Assembly: GCA_002110485.1 (NCBI GenBank)
Contig: MOWL01000002.1
Location: forward strand, 496,001-560,000
Source of the DNA: Emergomyces orientalis
Taxonomy: Eukaryota > Ascomycota > Eurotiomycetes > Onygenales > Ajellomycetaceae
Reading direction: 5' to 3'
DNA: 64,000 bases
How positions within the stretch are numbered: the first letter of the stretch is position 1; each line of letters opens with the position of its first letter. Shown here in pieces: positions 20,883 to 33,850 of the stretch. The notes beneath the pieces are model-generated. The model had not been told where the DNA came from. It made no database searches and was given only the letters and a program-made list of their open reading frames with translations. The translations under genes and the position numbers were made by a program.

Positions 20883-23656
20883 GTTGTGGTCTGTTGCTAT
20901 GTATGTGACAGCAGCGCCAACCAATGGTTCCCTATATTTTTTGGGTTCCCTTTTCTCCCTGTTACCAATGGTGTTAAGCTGGATTTTGTTCTCTAACCTC
21001 ATGCAACACAAGCTTTGAATTTATTTTTTTTTTCTTTCCCCTTTCCATTTCCTTCTTTCCTTTGTCTTCCTTTACCGTTTGGAAAGCTGGCATTTCTTTC
21101 TTGGTCACAATCAATCACTTACGCTTCCACACCTACGGCGGGGAACATTTGAAAGATATGCGAAGGACCAGAATTGTCAGTTAATGGAAGGGCTTCTACG
21201 AGGGGTGGCAGATTTTACAGTCTTTGTTTGCGATCCCAATCGGAAAAAATCCTCGCCCAAAGTTCAAGAATTTAACGTCCATGTTGGGTCGGACCCAACA
21301 TATTTCTATTATCCTCAATCCATCCCCTCATTTGCATATATGCCCATTAGCGCGTGAATCAACCCCTCTGAGCTAATCAAATACCCTCCCCGTCATTTGT
21401 AACAGTGCCACGGGACATGCGCGAAAAGAGGCGGAAAATGTTGGGAGGAAGGATGCAGATGTAACCGTTGTGTGATTTGGGATACCTTCACAATGGGATG
21501 CCACACTGTTCCCCCGCAGACCAATCTCGTCCCGTCAGAAAGCATCGGGCTTAAATATCGGAAAGTGTACAGAGTTGCAAGGCTAACAAACGTCTTCCGC
21601 TCAATGACAGAGTGGACTCTGCGTACCCTATAAATAATGTTTGGGACTATTGAGACACTCGGAGGCATGGGCGCTGCCGAAATGGGCATGCGCAAACGGT
21701 TGGTGACATACTTTCAGTGCAGAGAAAGGGACTGGACTTTGGGGGTTAGGTATAGGTAGTCTAGTTTTGATAATGAAAAGTTTCCACATACGCTGAATGT
21801 TATTCCCTTCATTTTTCCCCGCCAGTTTTCTTTTTCTCCTTTTGTTGCTGAAAGGTGAAAATAGGTGCTAACGCATAATGCGGAGCACAAGGTAAAAGGG
21901 AATGAGAATACGTGATGCTTTTCCATATGTAGACACATTACCACTCAACGGGCATGTCAACCTTTCATAAAGAGTAATAAATAATTAACTGCTGTCTTTG
22001 TGTAAACTAAAGCAAAAGTATAGCAGATCTGAATATAAGCAACCGGAAAATCGAACAAAATGCACTGCACTATTTCACATTTTACTGCACGTCCATGGAT
22101 GGAAGCAATAAGAGAGAGGAGCACTCAAGAGCAGAAAGAGCAAGAAAATGATAAAATAAAACAAAATAAAGAATTTATGTATGATTTTTGATCTGATTGT
22201 ATGTATTGCAACACTTGGAGAACTGTATGTGGTTTTTTTTTTTGGCTGGCTGGCTGGCGGCCGGGGAGGGGGGGGTTGTTCCTCCGTACTATACCCGCCG
22301 GGCGGATCGCGGGTAGGACGGAGAGAGTAAGGGTTATGTGGAATAAATACTCCGTTCCGGGACGTAAAACGGAGGACAAGGAACACGACGAAGGGAAACC
22401 AAAAAAAAAAAAAAAAAAATTATTCGAAGAGAGGCTTGTGAGATTATAGAATGGGTAGAAATTAGATAAATGCTGGACAGGTTTTTTTTTGATTGAAGAA
22501 ATAAATTATGACAAATAGCAAAAAGGAAATGAAAAAATGAAAAATGAAACTGAAACAACGAAATCAACGTTACATCTTTTTGGTTTCAAATGGCGTACGG
22601 GCCGGGAATGACAGTTAAGGCAAGGCAAGGAGAGAGGGGGGGGAAATGTTGGTTTTCAATAATGAGTAAGTAGATAGGTACTTTCATAGAATTAAAAGAA
22701 CGAAAAAAAAAATGACCAGACATAGACATACAAGACACGAATAGCAAGCTAAGCTAAGCGAGGGGAAAATGGCTGCACTGGGTGGAAAGGCGGGGTAAGA
22801 TTATGGTAATTGATGGGAATATCAGATTGATGCACCTTTCGATAGTGCTTTGCTGGCATTCTAAAACGAAAAGGTAGACATCACAAAGGAAGCTTAGACC
22901 CGTTCAAAATGCGCTGAAAAAACGGAAAGCGGAAAAAAAAAAAGGGGGTGTGGGGGGGATGAGGAATGAAAAAAAATTGAAAAATTAAAAAAATGAAAGA
23001 AAAAGAAAGCGAGCAAGCTGGAAGAAAAAAAAAATTCACGTTTGAAACATACAACCCAGATCAGCGAAGATAATAGAGAAGAAAAAAGAAGAGAAGAAAA
23101 AGCCGCCTCAACGAGAATAGAACTGGGGGAGGGAATAAGACAGAAGGTGGAATGACGAAACAGAAGCCAATAAAAAAAAGAACAAGGGCAAACGGGGGAT
23201 ATACGTGTTTGAAGGCAATAGAAATAGAAGCAGAAACTGAACTGAACAGAATAGAGAATAAAATAAAAGAAATGTCCGTCATCTTACACAAACTGTGTGA
23301 AGAAGGGAAAGAGAGTGAGTTTACCCTCCAAACAATGGAGCGCAGCACAGTATTATGCTAGTTGTACACCATTACAGCTTTCTTTCTCCTTTTTTTTCAT
23401 TTTTTTTCAAATTTTTTTTTTTTTGGATCAAAACTTTCCAGTCGACGCAAGCTCCTTTCCTCTGCTTCTCGGTTGGAATTCGCGCGATAACGCAGCAACG
23501 GTAGAGAAATTTTCAAGACCTGCAAGTAAGAAAGAAAGAAAAAAAGTGTTGGCGGGTCAGCCTCTCACATAAGACAAAAATCACAAACAAATGTCCAACT
23601 CAACTCGAAGTGGAAAAGAGAAAGAAAAAAATTTTTAAAAAAAATAGAAAGAGAAA
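20883..23656. other. Long intergenic region, homopolymer-rich
   Basis: 2.8 kb without a recognisable gene. It contains many A or T runs (19 A at 22401-22419), a GGCT tandem at about 22243-22256 followed by a G run, and GA-rich stretches. Open frames at 21079-21357 and elsewhere are short and unlike known families. The right end is the 3' untranslated region of the septin gene. Confidence 0.55.
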
Positions 23657-25506
23657 TCATCGAGTTGCACGCCCACTCCTTCCAGAACCGCCACGGATTC
23701 CATTTTTATTCGAGGATCTACCTGGTCCATTACCATTATTGTTGAGGCGACTAGTTCTCCATCTCTCGTACCACACCTCCCGACTAGCCTCGCGGAGCTC
23801 GCCCCGCCACTCTCCAAACACAGTGTCCTTCAACTTGACAAAATCGCAATGTTCAGGGTTGTAAGGGTCGGCGAAACCCCAGGGGAACTTGCGGCCGATG
23901 GGTCCGCTGTTATCTTCGAGGGAGTGGGGATCAGGTGAGAGGATTGACAGCGGCAAGAAAGGGTATTCAGGGTTTGCATTGATGCTCGCATTGATGCTTG
24001 AGATGGACGTGGAAGACTTTCTCGTTCCGCCGTTATTGTGGCGGGATGATGGCGATTGAGGGGTTGGGAGGGAGAGGGGTACCGTGTCTGAGTCCGGGGT
24101 ACGGCGGCCGGCGGTTGGTTTTAGAGCGCCAGCGTCGGATTCGGCTTGGGCTTCAGCGTCTTCCCGTTCGATCAACTCGTCTTCGTCCTGCTCATCGAAT
24201 TTGTCAAACCCATCAGACGAAGACGTGTCATCCTGGTCCTCAAGCGTCAAAACCTCCAGTGGGTCCAAGCCGGCCTTCTTCAAACTTTCCCATACCGTCT
24301 TTTTGAGGAAAGCCATGTGGCCCGTGGTGATTGTGTCTGCCTTGCTGATGATTGGTACAACGGTAGTCATCCCTTGCATGGTACGGATAACTTGGATATC
24401 CAGGTTTTCATCCAGCCCTCCAATAAGACGAACACTGGACGACTTCTCTGGGTCATTCAGTGACTCCTGAGCAGTGGCAATATTGGCATCCAGTCGCGAA
24501 GGGTCAAGGATGAGGAATGCGCAGTGAATGTGGGTGTCACGCACGCCGGGTGCGCGAATTACTTTCATCTCTTCGTTAAAGGTTTCTTCGAATTTACTCT
24601 CTAAAAAGGTCGTGATCCCGCGAAGCTGCAGATCAACAACATTTGACTCTAATCCCTGCGAATCCCATAGCGTAAGGCCCACGCGCTCTCCATCAATTTC
24701 AGTCTCCAGGTAATGTGAGGTGAAGTTATTATTAGCTGATGACACTTGAAGCGGCTCCTCGAATTCATCTGGGGCTCGCGTGGGGCGTTTTTTCGGGGGA
24801 AGCTGGAGGGAGGTGCGCAGGAAATTGAGAAAGGACGTCTTTCCAGATTTACGAGCACCAATAACAAGGATACTATGAACAAGGGTGGTTTAGTGCGTTG
24901 ATTCCGCGTCGATTTATAGGATGGGGGTTTAATGGTAACTTACTTGTACGGGGTTGGGTCTTTGCGTCTTCTCACTCTCCGTGGGCTATTGATAGTACTG
25001 ACAGCGCTGCTCGCATAGCTATATCGGCCACGATGTGTCATGCTCTCTGTTCTCGCGTATGGGTCAACAATCTCGCTATTCCTTGATGCAGCTAGGTTAG
25101 GGTGCTGCGACGCGGGTGCATTTGGATCAATATAACCACCACCCCGATTTGACGTAGCGGCAAGGTTCTCCTGTCGGGCATTTTCGCCGCCAAAGGTATT
25201 GAGCTGGGGTGGAGCAGGCAAATCCGGGAGACGGGGAGCAAGTTTCGGAACGGCAGCAGCTTCGCGCTGACGTCGCAGCTGTTCTTCTCGAGCCATTTCC
25301 TTCTGCATTTTTTTACTCATTCGTCCTCCTGAAGTTTTGCGATCCACACTGAGAGGTTCAGTCGATTTTGAGCGACGAAGGAAACCCAGCGATGTTCGTC
25401 TAGCAGTTTGAGAATTGGCATTGGCGGTACCATTCTCAGTAACAGTTGGAAGAGCGTCAGGGGGCGGGCTGCGACCCGGGGTTGGTGGCCGCGCTGGACT
25501 GGACAT
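23657..25506 (-). CDS. aspE: Septin, AspE-like
   Basis: Exons 25506-24944 and 24872-23657 (71-base intron in the codon before the P-loop strand) give 592 residues. The GTPase domain begins at about 189: P-loop GARKSGKTS (193-201), DSQG in place of DTPG (258-261), SKAD (364-367), then WGFADPYNPEHCDF (519-532) and the septin-unique element (FVKLKDTVFGEWRGELREA to RWRTSRL). The N-terminus is Pro/Ser-rich with a basic stretch. A block at about 400-485, acidic then Ser/Asn-rich, interrupts the domain between SKAD and WGFAD. There is no C-terminal coiled coil; the tail is Gly/Asn/Arg-rich. Septins form GTP-binding filaments at septa and cell cortex. The divergent G3 and missing coiled coil fit AspE, the septin group of filamentous fungi. 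An upstream in-frame ATG near 25555 is possible; the chosen one has the better context (CAACATG). Confidence 0.88.
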
Positions 25507-26476
25507 GTTGGGTTTATTCAGGCCTTGCCAATGTAAAGTATATCTGGAAAACATGGGGGCGTCAGTTTGCGGCACGTAAAGACAATTGGTGGAAATGTTT
25601 TCTCTTCTCGATTTTGAAAGAAATAATACAAAATAACAAATGGGATAAGGAAGACCCAGGCGGGTGAGTTGTCAGAGTCAATGTTTTAGAAAAAGGGGGC
25701 ATTGGTTCTGGTTGGTTGGCCCTCCTGCCCAATGGTATGTACGACTGAGGTGAGAAACATGTCTCCAATCGCGTTGATGGTGGTGCATTGCATGAGGCGT
25801 TGCAGATTAGGTTATTTGGGGGAAAAAAAGTTACTCACAGGCAATTTTAACACCTTTCCCGAGGGGCTGATTTGGAAGCCTTGTAACCTTAGCTCCTAAG
25901 TCACCTTTGTGATGACTTCACTTGCTCCTTTGTTGGTTTGTGCGGTAGACCGTACCGAACTGTACAGCAATTAATTAGTTGGGAGAATTGGAAATAAAAA
26001 TCAGTGTGAGTGTATGAGGAAGCCGGTGGACGAAATCGATAGAATAGTCAACGGTGGATGTCCGATGCGATGTGATGCGATGCGATGCGTAATATGATAC
26101 ACAGAGAGGAAGTTTCTAGTTCCGCTAACAGGCGCAACGGGCGAGTTAATCAGTCGAAACGTAACGAAAGCGGCGAAGGTCGAGATTAGGTCAAAGTAAG
26201 CGTACGGCCAACGAGATGGACAGGGCAAGACAGAACAGTCAATCACCCGACGGTAGTGTAAGATGATGGATGGTATGGGTTGTAAAGTAAAGGGTGGGAG
26301 GCGACATCCACGAGCCCAGCAAGCGATTGTCAATAAAAGTAGACCAGCCTTAAAAAGAGAAGAGCTCCGGTAATTCGATTGTCGACTGTTGGTTTGTCGA
26401 CCGTCGAATAGTACGCAGACGGCGGAGCAAGAGGATACAAAAGAGAGGTTGAAACGAACAATGAAAAGGAATGAGT

Positions 26477-26497
26477 GAGAGAGAGAGAGAGAGAGAG
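26477..26497. repeat. GA dinucleotide microsatellite
   Basis: About ten and a half GA units in a row, upstream of the septin gene. No function is apparent. Confidence 0.9.
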
Positions 26498-26584
26498 CGT
26501 CGAGTCGAGTCCAAGGTTGGGTGAATTGTATGTAGCGTGGGAAAGATTGAAGTTGGAGGCGGATGAGGAGAACCCCCTTAAGCC

Positions 26585-26648
26585 ACAGGAGACAAACCAC
26601 CAACAGGGACTAACAACTGCGAAGCGCCAACTGAGCTAACTCTCCCGG
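26585..26648 (-). other. tRNA-like relic (A-box and weak B-box)
   Basis: The minus strand reads GGGAGAG, then TAGCTCAGTTGG, a perfect Pol III A-box, and 40 bases after its start GGTTTGTCTCC, which matches the B-box consensus at 8-9 of 11 positions. The D arm can pair weakly, but no clean anticodon or T arm forms and the acceptor ends do not match, so this is not a functional tRNA. It may be a decayed tRNA or the head of a tRNA-derived SINE. Confidence 0.3.
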
Positions 26649-28800
26649 GGTTGGTGGACCCAGCAGGATTTAAAAGAAAGGAGAGATGCGTGACAGCGCA
26701 CAAAAGTATGAGAATGAGAGACAGAAAAGAAAATAGAAGGGGGTGGAAGAAGGGGAAGAAGAAGAAAGCAAAGGATGGATTGAGAAAAGGAAGATGGTGA
26801 AGGCGATGAATAGATTTTGTCAAAGCGAAAGGACAACAACCAGAAAAATTACCACGTTAGGCCCTTTTGGACTGGATTTTATTACTTTTTATTACTCTTT
26901 ATTTTATTTTATATATATATATTTTTTTTTGGGTGTATAGATATCTACATATTATCTATGGAGTAACATCGCTACATACTGTGCCTGATTCTCCATTGTT
27001 TCACAATATCTCAAACAGACTACTCTGCCCACACAGGAATGAATAAATAATAATAACAATAATAATCCGAATAATAATGAACTCGGCCCCCTTTTCCCTT
27101 CTTCTCTCCATTTTTGCGGAGACGTTCTGGAAGCTGGAGCTGGGCGCGGATTCAGGGGTAAAACAAACTAACTACAGCGAAACCTGGTATTTGGTATTAA
27201 CATTTACATGTACAGGTTCAATACAGCCAGGTTACAGCGTACAGAGCAAACAAACCTGGGGAATCCAAATCTCCGTTTTCTCTCCTATTATTCTCCCTAT
27301 TATTCTCCTAGTATTTCTCCCCAAGCGACAGCCCTCGGGAGGTCTGTGTACCTGTTCGTAATACATAAAAATACCATAACCGGAGCACCACAACCTGCCA
27401 AACCCCTATTTCCGAGAGCGAAGAATATCGATGCTTGTCGAGGTACCTGTACTGTACAGAACATGTTGCCTGTGGATATCCCGCTGCACCAGTAATTTTC
27501 AAGTCTAATGGCCTCACGGCAAACTTGAATTAAAATCATGGATGCATTTAATATTCTTCAATAACTAGTATATAAATAATCTACATGGATTTTTGCATCT
27601 CACCCACGTCGCATCCAGCCTCTGTACTCTGTCCTCTCTCCGGATACTTATGGCCTGGATGACCTGGGTTGGATTGGCCCAGCACAACAACAACGGAGTC
27701 AAGTGAGCTGGGACTCATGCCTCAAACCATCACAGGGTTCTGCTGTCTGCTGGACGTTGTGCGCAAGAGTGGGTCTGTAGAAGGAGCAGTAGTTGCTGTT
27801 GTTGCACACTTTACATGAATATATACTCCGTAGGGAGTACTGTGTATGGATATGGCTGCCCCCGTCCCACGAGTTCTTTGCTTTTGCTTCTCCCCAGGCC
27901 GTTGTCCGACACAGCAATTCCAGTCCAAGGGAGAATTTTGGTTTGTTTTTTAACCCCCACAAAGCTACATAGCTAGCAACTGTGGAAGCTCTCGCTCTCT
28001 CTCTCCCAGCTTTCGTGTTGGTTCATCCGCCTTCCCCGCTGCCCCCCTTTTCTCCCGCACAGGAAACCAAGGATTTGCTGGTATTCCCTCTAGTTGTATT
28101 TTTTTGTATTTCTACTCCCTGACATATCATGTAAAATATTTGAAAATTTCCTATCAAAATTACCAAACCCACCAACCCTGTTATTATTGGTATTTTTTGG
28201 CATCTTCTGCAGCTCCTACATGCAAGTTCCCACCAACAATCTAGAAAAGGGCCTGAGTAGTAAGTAGGTATCTCATTCGCGCTGCCCTCTAACTAAAATG
28301 GCCAGCTGTGGCCTGGGAAAATTCTGCAACGGAAACAGAGTGTTAATCGAACAAGCTTCGTTTGATACAGTAACTACCACGCTATCTAGGTACTGTAGTT
28401 TAATGCGCCGTCTGTTACGGAGTAGAATTCTTCGTTTTGAAACTTTTTTCTTTGCTTTTTTTTAGTCCAGTTTCGGGTTAATGATCTTCCAGGTGACCGA
28501 AACCGGCAGAAATCTTTCAAATTTCATAACCAGTTTCATGGCTGCACCTGGACTATATATTAAAAAACACCTCCGTCCATCTTCAATGAAAGGGGAAAAA
28601 AAAATAATAATTATGCGATGAAAGACTAACATGGGAAATAACTGCGTATCTGTATGCGAATACAGATGCTTTACATAGTTACCTATGCGATTAAACATTT
28701 CACCCCCCGAAAAGAGCGAAACTATACCTTTCCCATATCATTTTATGATTGATGCTGCGTTGATCGAAACTCGAAGAGAGAATCTTCGGCACTCAACTAA

Positions 28801-29403
28801 AAGTTAAAAGGAAAAAAGAAAAAGGAAAAAAGAAAAAAGAACGACAGAAAAACTACAGAAAACAGACCCGCCAATCAGCCATTATTCTCCAATCTCGATA
28901 CCCATCCGACGTCAACAGCCCATCGAACCCCTGCCTCGAAGCTGCAAAAAGCGACATACCTAAAGATCAGCGAGCGGGAAGCGGATATGTTGCTCCTCAT
29001 ATACCCAGGTATCGACTATAATATCTCTAGCCATGTCTCAAAAATAGAAGTTCCATTCCCCTCGTTGGCCATCGAGAAAAAGGAAGAGGCACTTATGGCG
29101 TTGATATCGTACACTGCCTAGCCCACTGGGGAAGATTATGAGGCAATCTTATCCAGCATCTCTTCAGGCAAAATGTGTAGTAGTGTGATGGAAAAATGAG
29201 CAAATTGGTGGAAGATGCCCCCCAGTGCGTTTTTATCCAACCCATCACTCGTTACGATTAGGCTGGATGGGAGTCGATGGCCGAATACGATATCTCCAGG
29301 CAGCTTATATACCTTACATGAAGGAAATTGAAAGGTTGACGAGGAATTAAGGCTGGCTGTGATTGATGCCCCCGGTTCGATTGCGAATGGCCAAGGCCCA
29401 TAG
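28801..29403 (+). pseudogene. Possible decayed gene, unknown
   Basis: One forward frame from a TAA at 28798 to a TAG at 29401 has only three internal stops (29119, 29197, 29329) in 200 codons, far fewer than chance. The text is protein-like in places (TYLKISEREADMLLLIYPG, IEKKEEALMALISYT). There is no recognisable family, and splice sites that would remove the stops are not obvious. It may be a relic, or exons of a gene I cannot model. Confidence 0.25.
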
Positions 29404-29685
29404 AATCGGACTTGTCTTAATCGTGATACCGTCGTTATTATCGTCGTGGTATGTTCTCCCTCTATATAATATCCCGGAAAAATAAAATAGTATAGCTCGC
29501 ATCAATCTCCCGCGATGCCCCCCAAATTCCACATGATGGTATCAGAAATCGAGTGACGGAATAGTCAAAACAATCAAAAGCAAATTATAATCACATACGG
29601 AAAACACACACAGAGAGCAACCTTCCCCCATCCACCTTCCCAATAACACATTAGCCACATAATATCGATATAATCTGTCTTTCGC

Positions 29686-31235
29686 TCAACCCCCAACCTC
29701 CACACTCCTCCTCACCCTCAACTCATCCCAAATAGTACATTTCCCATCCCCAGGACAAACATGCTTCCTCACAAGTCCCTTGAACTTCACCCCATCAGGT
29801 GCAGATACGTACTTACGCTGCCCAAACAGAACAATCTGCCCCTCCGCATCATCGGGCAGCGCCTGGTCCCCCCACCGTCCGTCGAAATACAAGTAGCTCG
29901 TGGGCGTGTTGGCATCGTACGGTGTGAACTTCTCCGTGGCACTGTTGTAACTGTATGCGTACGCGCTCAGGAGCGGATCCCACAGGACACCCCTATCCGT
30001 TTCGTCTTCGAGGAGGCCGCCAGGTAGGTTGATGCCTGGGATCGTGTGGTCGTGGGTTCTGGGGTTTTGTCAGAATTTAATTTAATTTATATTCGAAAAA
30101 CGATGCTCTGGTACACGCGCACAAGCACACATCTAGGGAGAAAAATATTTTGACTGCTAAGAGGCGCGAATATCTTGTCGCTTTTCCAGTTATAGCCCTG
30201 AAGAAGCACAACAAACACAAGAAGGGCGAAACTTACCCAGGAGTTGCATAGACAGCGTGCGATCCATTCGAGCTATACCCCACTGGACGGAGACCCTGCT
30301 TCTCGGTAGCTTGATAGGTAAATGCCTGACCAGCCGCATGCTGGCTGTACCAGATAGCTTGTGGCTCTCTATTTTCAAAGCGGATCATGTTGTGCTCCCT
30401 TCAAGCAACATTTATATCAGACATGCCATTCCTATTTTCGCGATATTGACCACCCGGCCATCCAGCAAAGGAAAAATTTTTACTCACCAGTCCCCGACAT
30501 GGTTGCCGAATTGGATTCCGAGGACCGTGTTTCCTTGGTTATATCTAATATCGTCAATAAGCACACCACCTAACAGTTTCTAGAAGAAACACTTACGTAT
30601 AATAATAAAAATAAAACACATCAACCGTCTTCCCATCATCATGGTCCCTCACAACAATGACGGATGTGACAGCGTCCACAGTCTTGCCTACCTTGTCGGG
30701 CCTGGTGCCGCGGAACCACTCTGGAAGCGCTCTGATGCCCTCTTTCGTAGTAAGGAAGATATCCTTAGCCCCCAGACTATTCAACGAATCAAGATTGTCG
30801 AGCGTCAGGGGTGAAGGAATACCCGCGACAGGCGTATAGTTTATTGTGGGTATTGAGTTTTCAACCAAAGTCGCGAAAGAGGAGGGCATGTATGGGTCCT
30901 CGCTGTGCAGGTAGATCAAGGGGGCTACATGGGGTCAAATTCAAGATATTTGTTAGCAGAGTGACAGGATATTGATATTATCATATCTCCCCGTTCGACG
31001 TGCATTATATGATTACATGAAGTGTAGTAGTAGCAGTAGCACATCAGAGTAGCGAGAGAAACCCGAAAAAAACTTCCCTTTATTACCTACCATATTTGAG
31101 CACGAAGTCTGGGATATTGTTGTATGGCGGCTGGCAACTTGAATTGGGAGACGCATCGACCAATGGGGTATATCCAAGACATTGAAAGAGGCACGACGCC
31201 ACAAACGCTGAGAAGAACCCACGCAATATCCACAT
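29686..31235 (-). CDS. Secreted VPS62-family protein
   Basis: Five exons: 31235-31091, 30924-30597, 30544-30488, 30398-30237 and 30058-29686. Introns are 166, 52, 89 and 178 bases and every phase agrees; the product has 354 residues. The first exon encodes a signal peptide (MWILRGFFSAFVASCLFQCL) ending about residue 29. The body matches the fungal VPS62 family (Pfam Vps62, formerly DUF946): YAPLIYLHSEDPYMPS, PLTLDNLDSLNSLG, GNHVGDWEHNMIRFE, IWYSQHAAGQAFTY, GYSSNGSHAVYATPGTHDH and the C-terminal YLYFDGRWGDQALP. The yeast namesake was linked to vacuolar sorting, but most filamentous members have signal peptides and unknown biochemistry. The conserved His/Asp/Trp pattern is intact. It is a single-copy gene with no functional neighbours. 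Confidence 0.9.
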
Positions 31236-33850
31236 CTCGTCAGCCTTTGCCAGAACTTGAGAGCAGAGTTTTTGTCTGTCTATGCCACAATTATCTCTCA
31301 GCCTGTCGTTATCCAGCTGTCTATTCAGATATCCCTTTCACACTCCGCCTTCTACTCCCACTGTTGCGCTCTCCACACTCAAAAAAACGTAGGACGGGTG
31401 TGCAACAAGTCGTGAGCTCTAGTACCAGGCCCTGTAATTGTGTATTGAGGGGCTAACTAGTATTATGTGACAGAAACCAACCTGGTATAAACAGCGGCGA
31501 CGGCGACAACAGAACGAGTGATTCAAGGAAAGGAGAAGACGCGGGATGTGCCATGTTATATTGGTATTCTTGCGAGGACGGTGGGAAGGATCATTCATCA
31601 TTCATCTCTCCTGTCCCACACCCCGTGAGCCTCCCTTGCCTAAGGGTTACCCTGGGCGCCATTGATCAGCCATTAAACTAAATGAAGTTGATGCCCGGGC
31701 TGTTCTGCGGTCACTAATAACGCCCTAAAATATCGGAGCTTCATGGTACGGCCCGAGTAATGTAGCGGACAGATGTTTATTTTCTAGGGTGTCCCCTATC
31801 CATCGTATCTCGTTTTCGACAGTGAAAAGTAAAGCGTCTTGAGAAAAGAGAGGCACCAAACTCTAGAAAAAATACCTGGTTATAAATAGGTGGTTTTCAT
31901 TTCTCCCAATATAATAATAACTAATCCCTTGTACTGTATGTGCCGTATGAAAGTCACTCATCATCATCACCCACTACCACCCACCACCAACGATCACCAC
32001 ACTTCCCATCCACACCCACACACTAATAAGCTTCAGTGATCTCTTGAACTCCTGATCCCCTGACCCAAAACCCGATCGGCCTAACAGATCCACGGATGTC
32101 GAATTCCATCTGACTCGGCCAATCCCATGGCCCCGCTGAACACCCTTACTCCGCCGATTCCATGGAAAGGGGAAAAGAAGAAAAAACTTCAAATCTTGGA
32201 AGCCAACAGAACGTACAGATCCTAATAAAAGGTTAACCCAGCCGACCCAAAAAAAACAAAAAGAAAAAAAAAAGAAAAAGGGTCGAGAGGCGGAGCTACC
32301 TATGTTTCCGCGGATTGAGGCTGAAAAGGAAGTTGGAAGACGAGGACAAGATGAGCATCGTGGCAGTTTACCTTTATTTCTTTAACATAAATTTGCCGAC
32401 TTGACACTACATAGGGTTCGATATGGCTGTTGGTGGTTCATGAAAAATATATAAATATCATGATATCTTAATAACTACCTAGATAGTTGAATATAATGAA
32501 TCCTTGGCTGAATGTGCGATGAAAGCCACTACGAAAGATTACTTAATTTCCATTTTTACTCATTCTGCGCTTGAAGCTGCGGTTGAATGGTTTATCTATC
32601 AAGATCATTCAGAAATGCCAGTTTTGAATGACATGTCCTATTGCAGTAATTATTATGTAAATGGAGATAGATATAATTATATGTACTTGTTTGTTGAAGC
32701 GCGCCATATGGTAAGATATACTGAACATGTCGAGATTCAGATCTATAATATTATTATCCATAGTGCACGCAGAGAAGATATAAAAGATCCACCCTGCATA
32801 ATTATATAAGAATCTACAGAAGAAGAGCATTAACAGCATAGTCCATAGCAACATAATCTAGCTGTACACCCCTTTGCAATTGTGCAAAGTATAGCATGCA
32901 TGAACTACGTGTATATCTATCTGTGCCTACCCCGGTGCGTTCGCATATTGCAGATAATCATATACGAAGCGAACCTGGGGGATAAAAGAAAGCTGAGATA
33001 AAATGAAGAGAGGAGAAGCTCAAAAGTCAACTAGACAATGAAGTAAGTAAACACAACACCCAGTGACTAACGCTGTCACATTGAGGTTGGCCATTCTACC
33101 TGTGCATGTGGTACCATTGAGCAGGGGAGCTTTATAAAATTGTGGAGTGGGGCCAGCTCTTCAGAAAGAGCCAAAATATATATACACGCAGTATACGCGA
33201 CCTATTTCGTCGTATGTACACCTGTATTACTTGTAGCATGTATGTACCAGGTCAAGTAGTTTAAAGGACGTCCGGGGATGACAACCCAGTGGCTGATCCA
33301 AGACGTAGCTGAAGATAGACTCGAAGTTGATAGATGATCATGCCATGCCATGTAACCATATCACAAGCAAAAAAAAAAAAAGCCTCTTGAATCCCTCAGC
33401 AGAGGCCTAGCATCCACCGGGGGGTTAAAGGCGGGGTGTAAAATCAAGAACGGATACCATGTTGTTATATATATGGATGTACTGTTACACTCATCCAGCC
33501 CACCCGCCCCAGATCCTATACCAAGGAAGCCTTGTACCCTTCATGTAACACCCTGCATAACCTGTACGCATAGCTAGCGATTCTACATGCTGTTTTGCAT
33601 GAAGATTATTTCGGGGACCCGCATGCCTCATACTAGGGCTGACAAGAATACAAAGAAGTCCGCATATAATAACCCGGAAGAAAAAAACTTATATTTCGCC
33701 GAGGAGTGTAATGGATTCGCTGATGGTACATGTACAAAATTGTCGAGTTGGTAGAGAAAAACAGAGCTCAATAAAATGAAAAGAGAATAAAACCACAAAC
33801 CATCGGACAGCCATGCATCCTAAAAAAAGGATGGTGTCCATATCTTTTGC
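31236..33850. other. Intergenic, no gene called
   Basis: 2.6 kb. A forward open frame of 101 codons at 32504-32809 is A/T-driven and unrecognised. Short A runs occur at about 32250 and 33369. The last part is presumably the 3' region of the DOPA-dioxygenase-family gene. Confidence 0.5.

Larger units (their letters stand above)
25507..29685. other. Long intergenic region
   Basis: 4.2 kb with no convincing gene. It contains a GA microsatellite (26477-26497), a GATGCG-type tandem (about 26067-26092), a tRNA-like relic and a possible decayed frame, both listed separately. A 200-codon minus-strand open frame at 26001-26603 is compositionally odd (Leu/Ser/Phe-rich, antisense to the GA repeats) and probably not a protein. 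The left part is likely septin promoter and leader. Confidence 0.5.

Noticed and set aside
26001..26603. 200-codon minus-strand open frame as a gene
   Set aside because: It runs across a GA microsatellite and the tRNA-like relic, and its Leu/Ser/Phe bias comes from pyrimidine-rich sequence.
32504..32809. 101-codon forward frame
   Set aside because: A/T-rich with Ile/Tyr/Asn bias expected of non-coding A/T-rich DNA; no recognisable motif.
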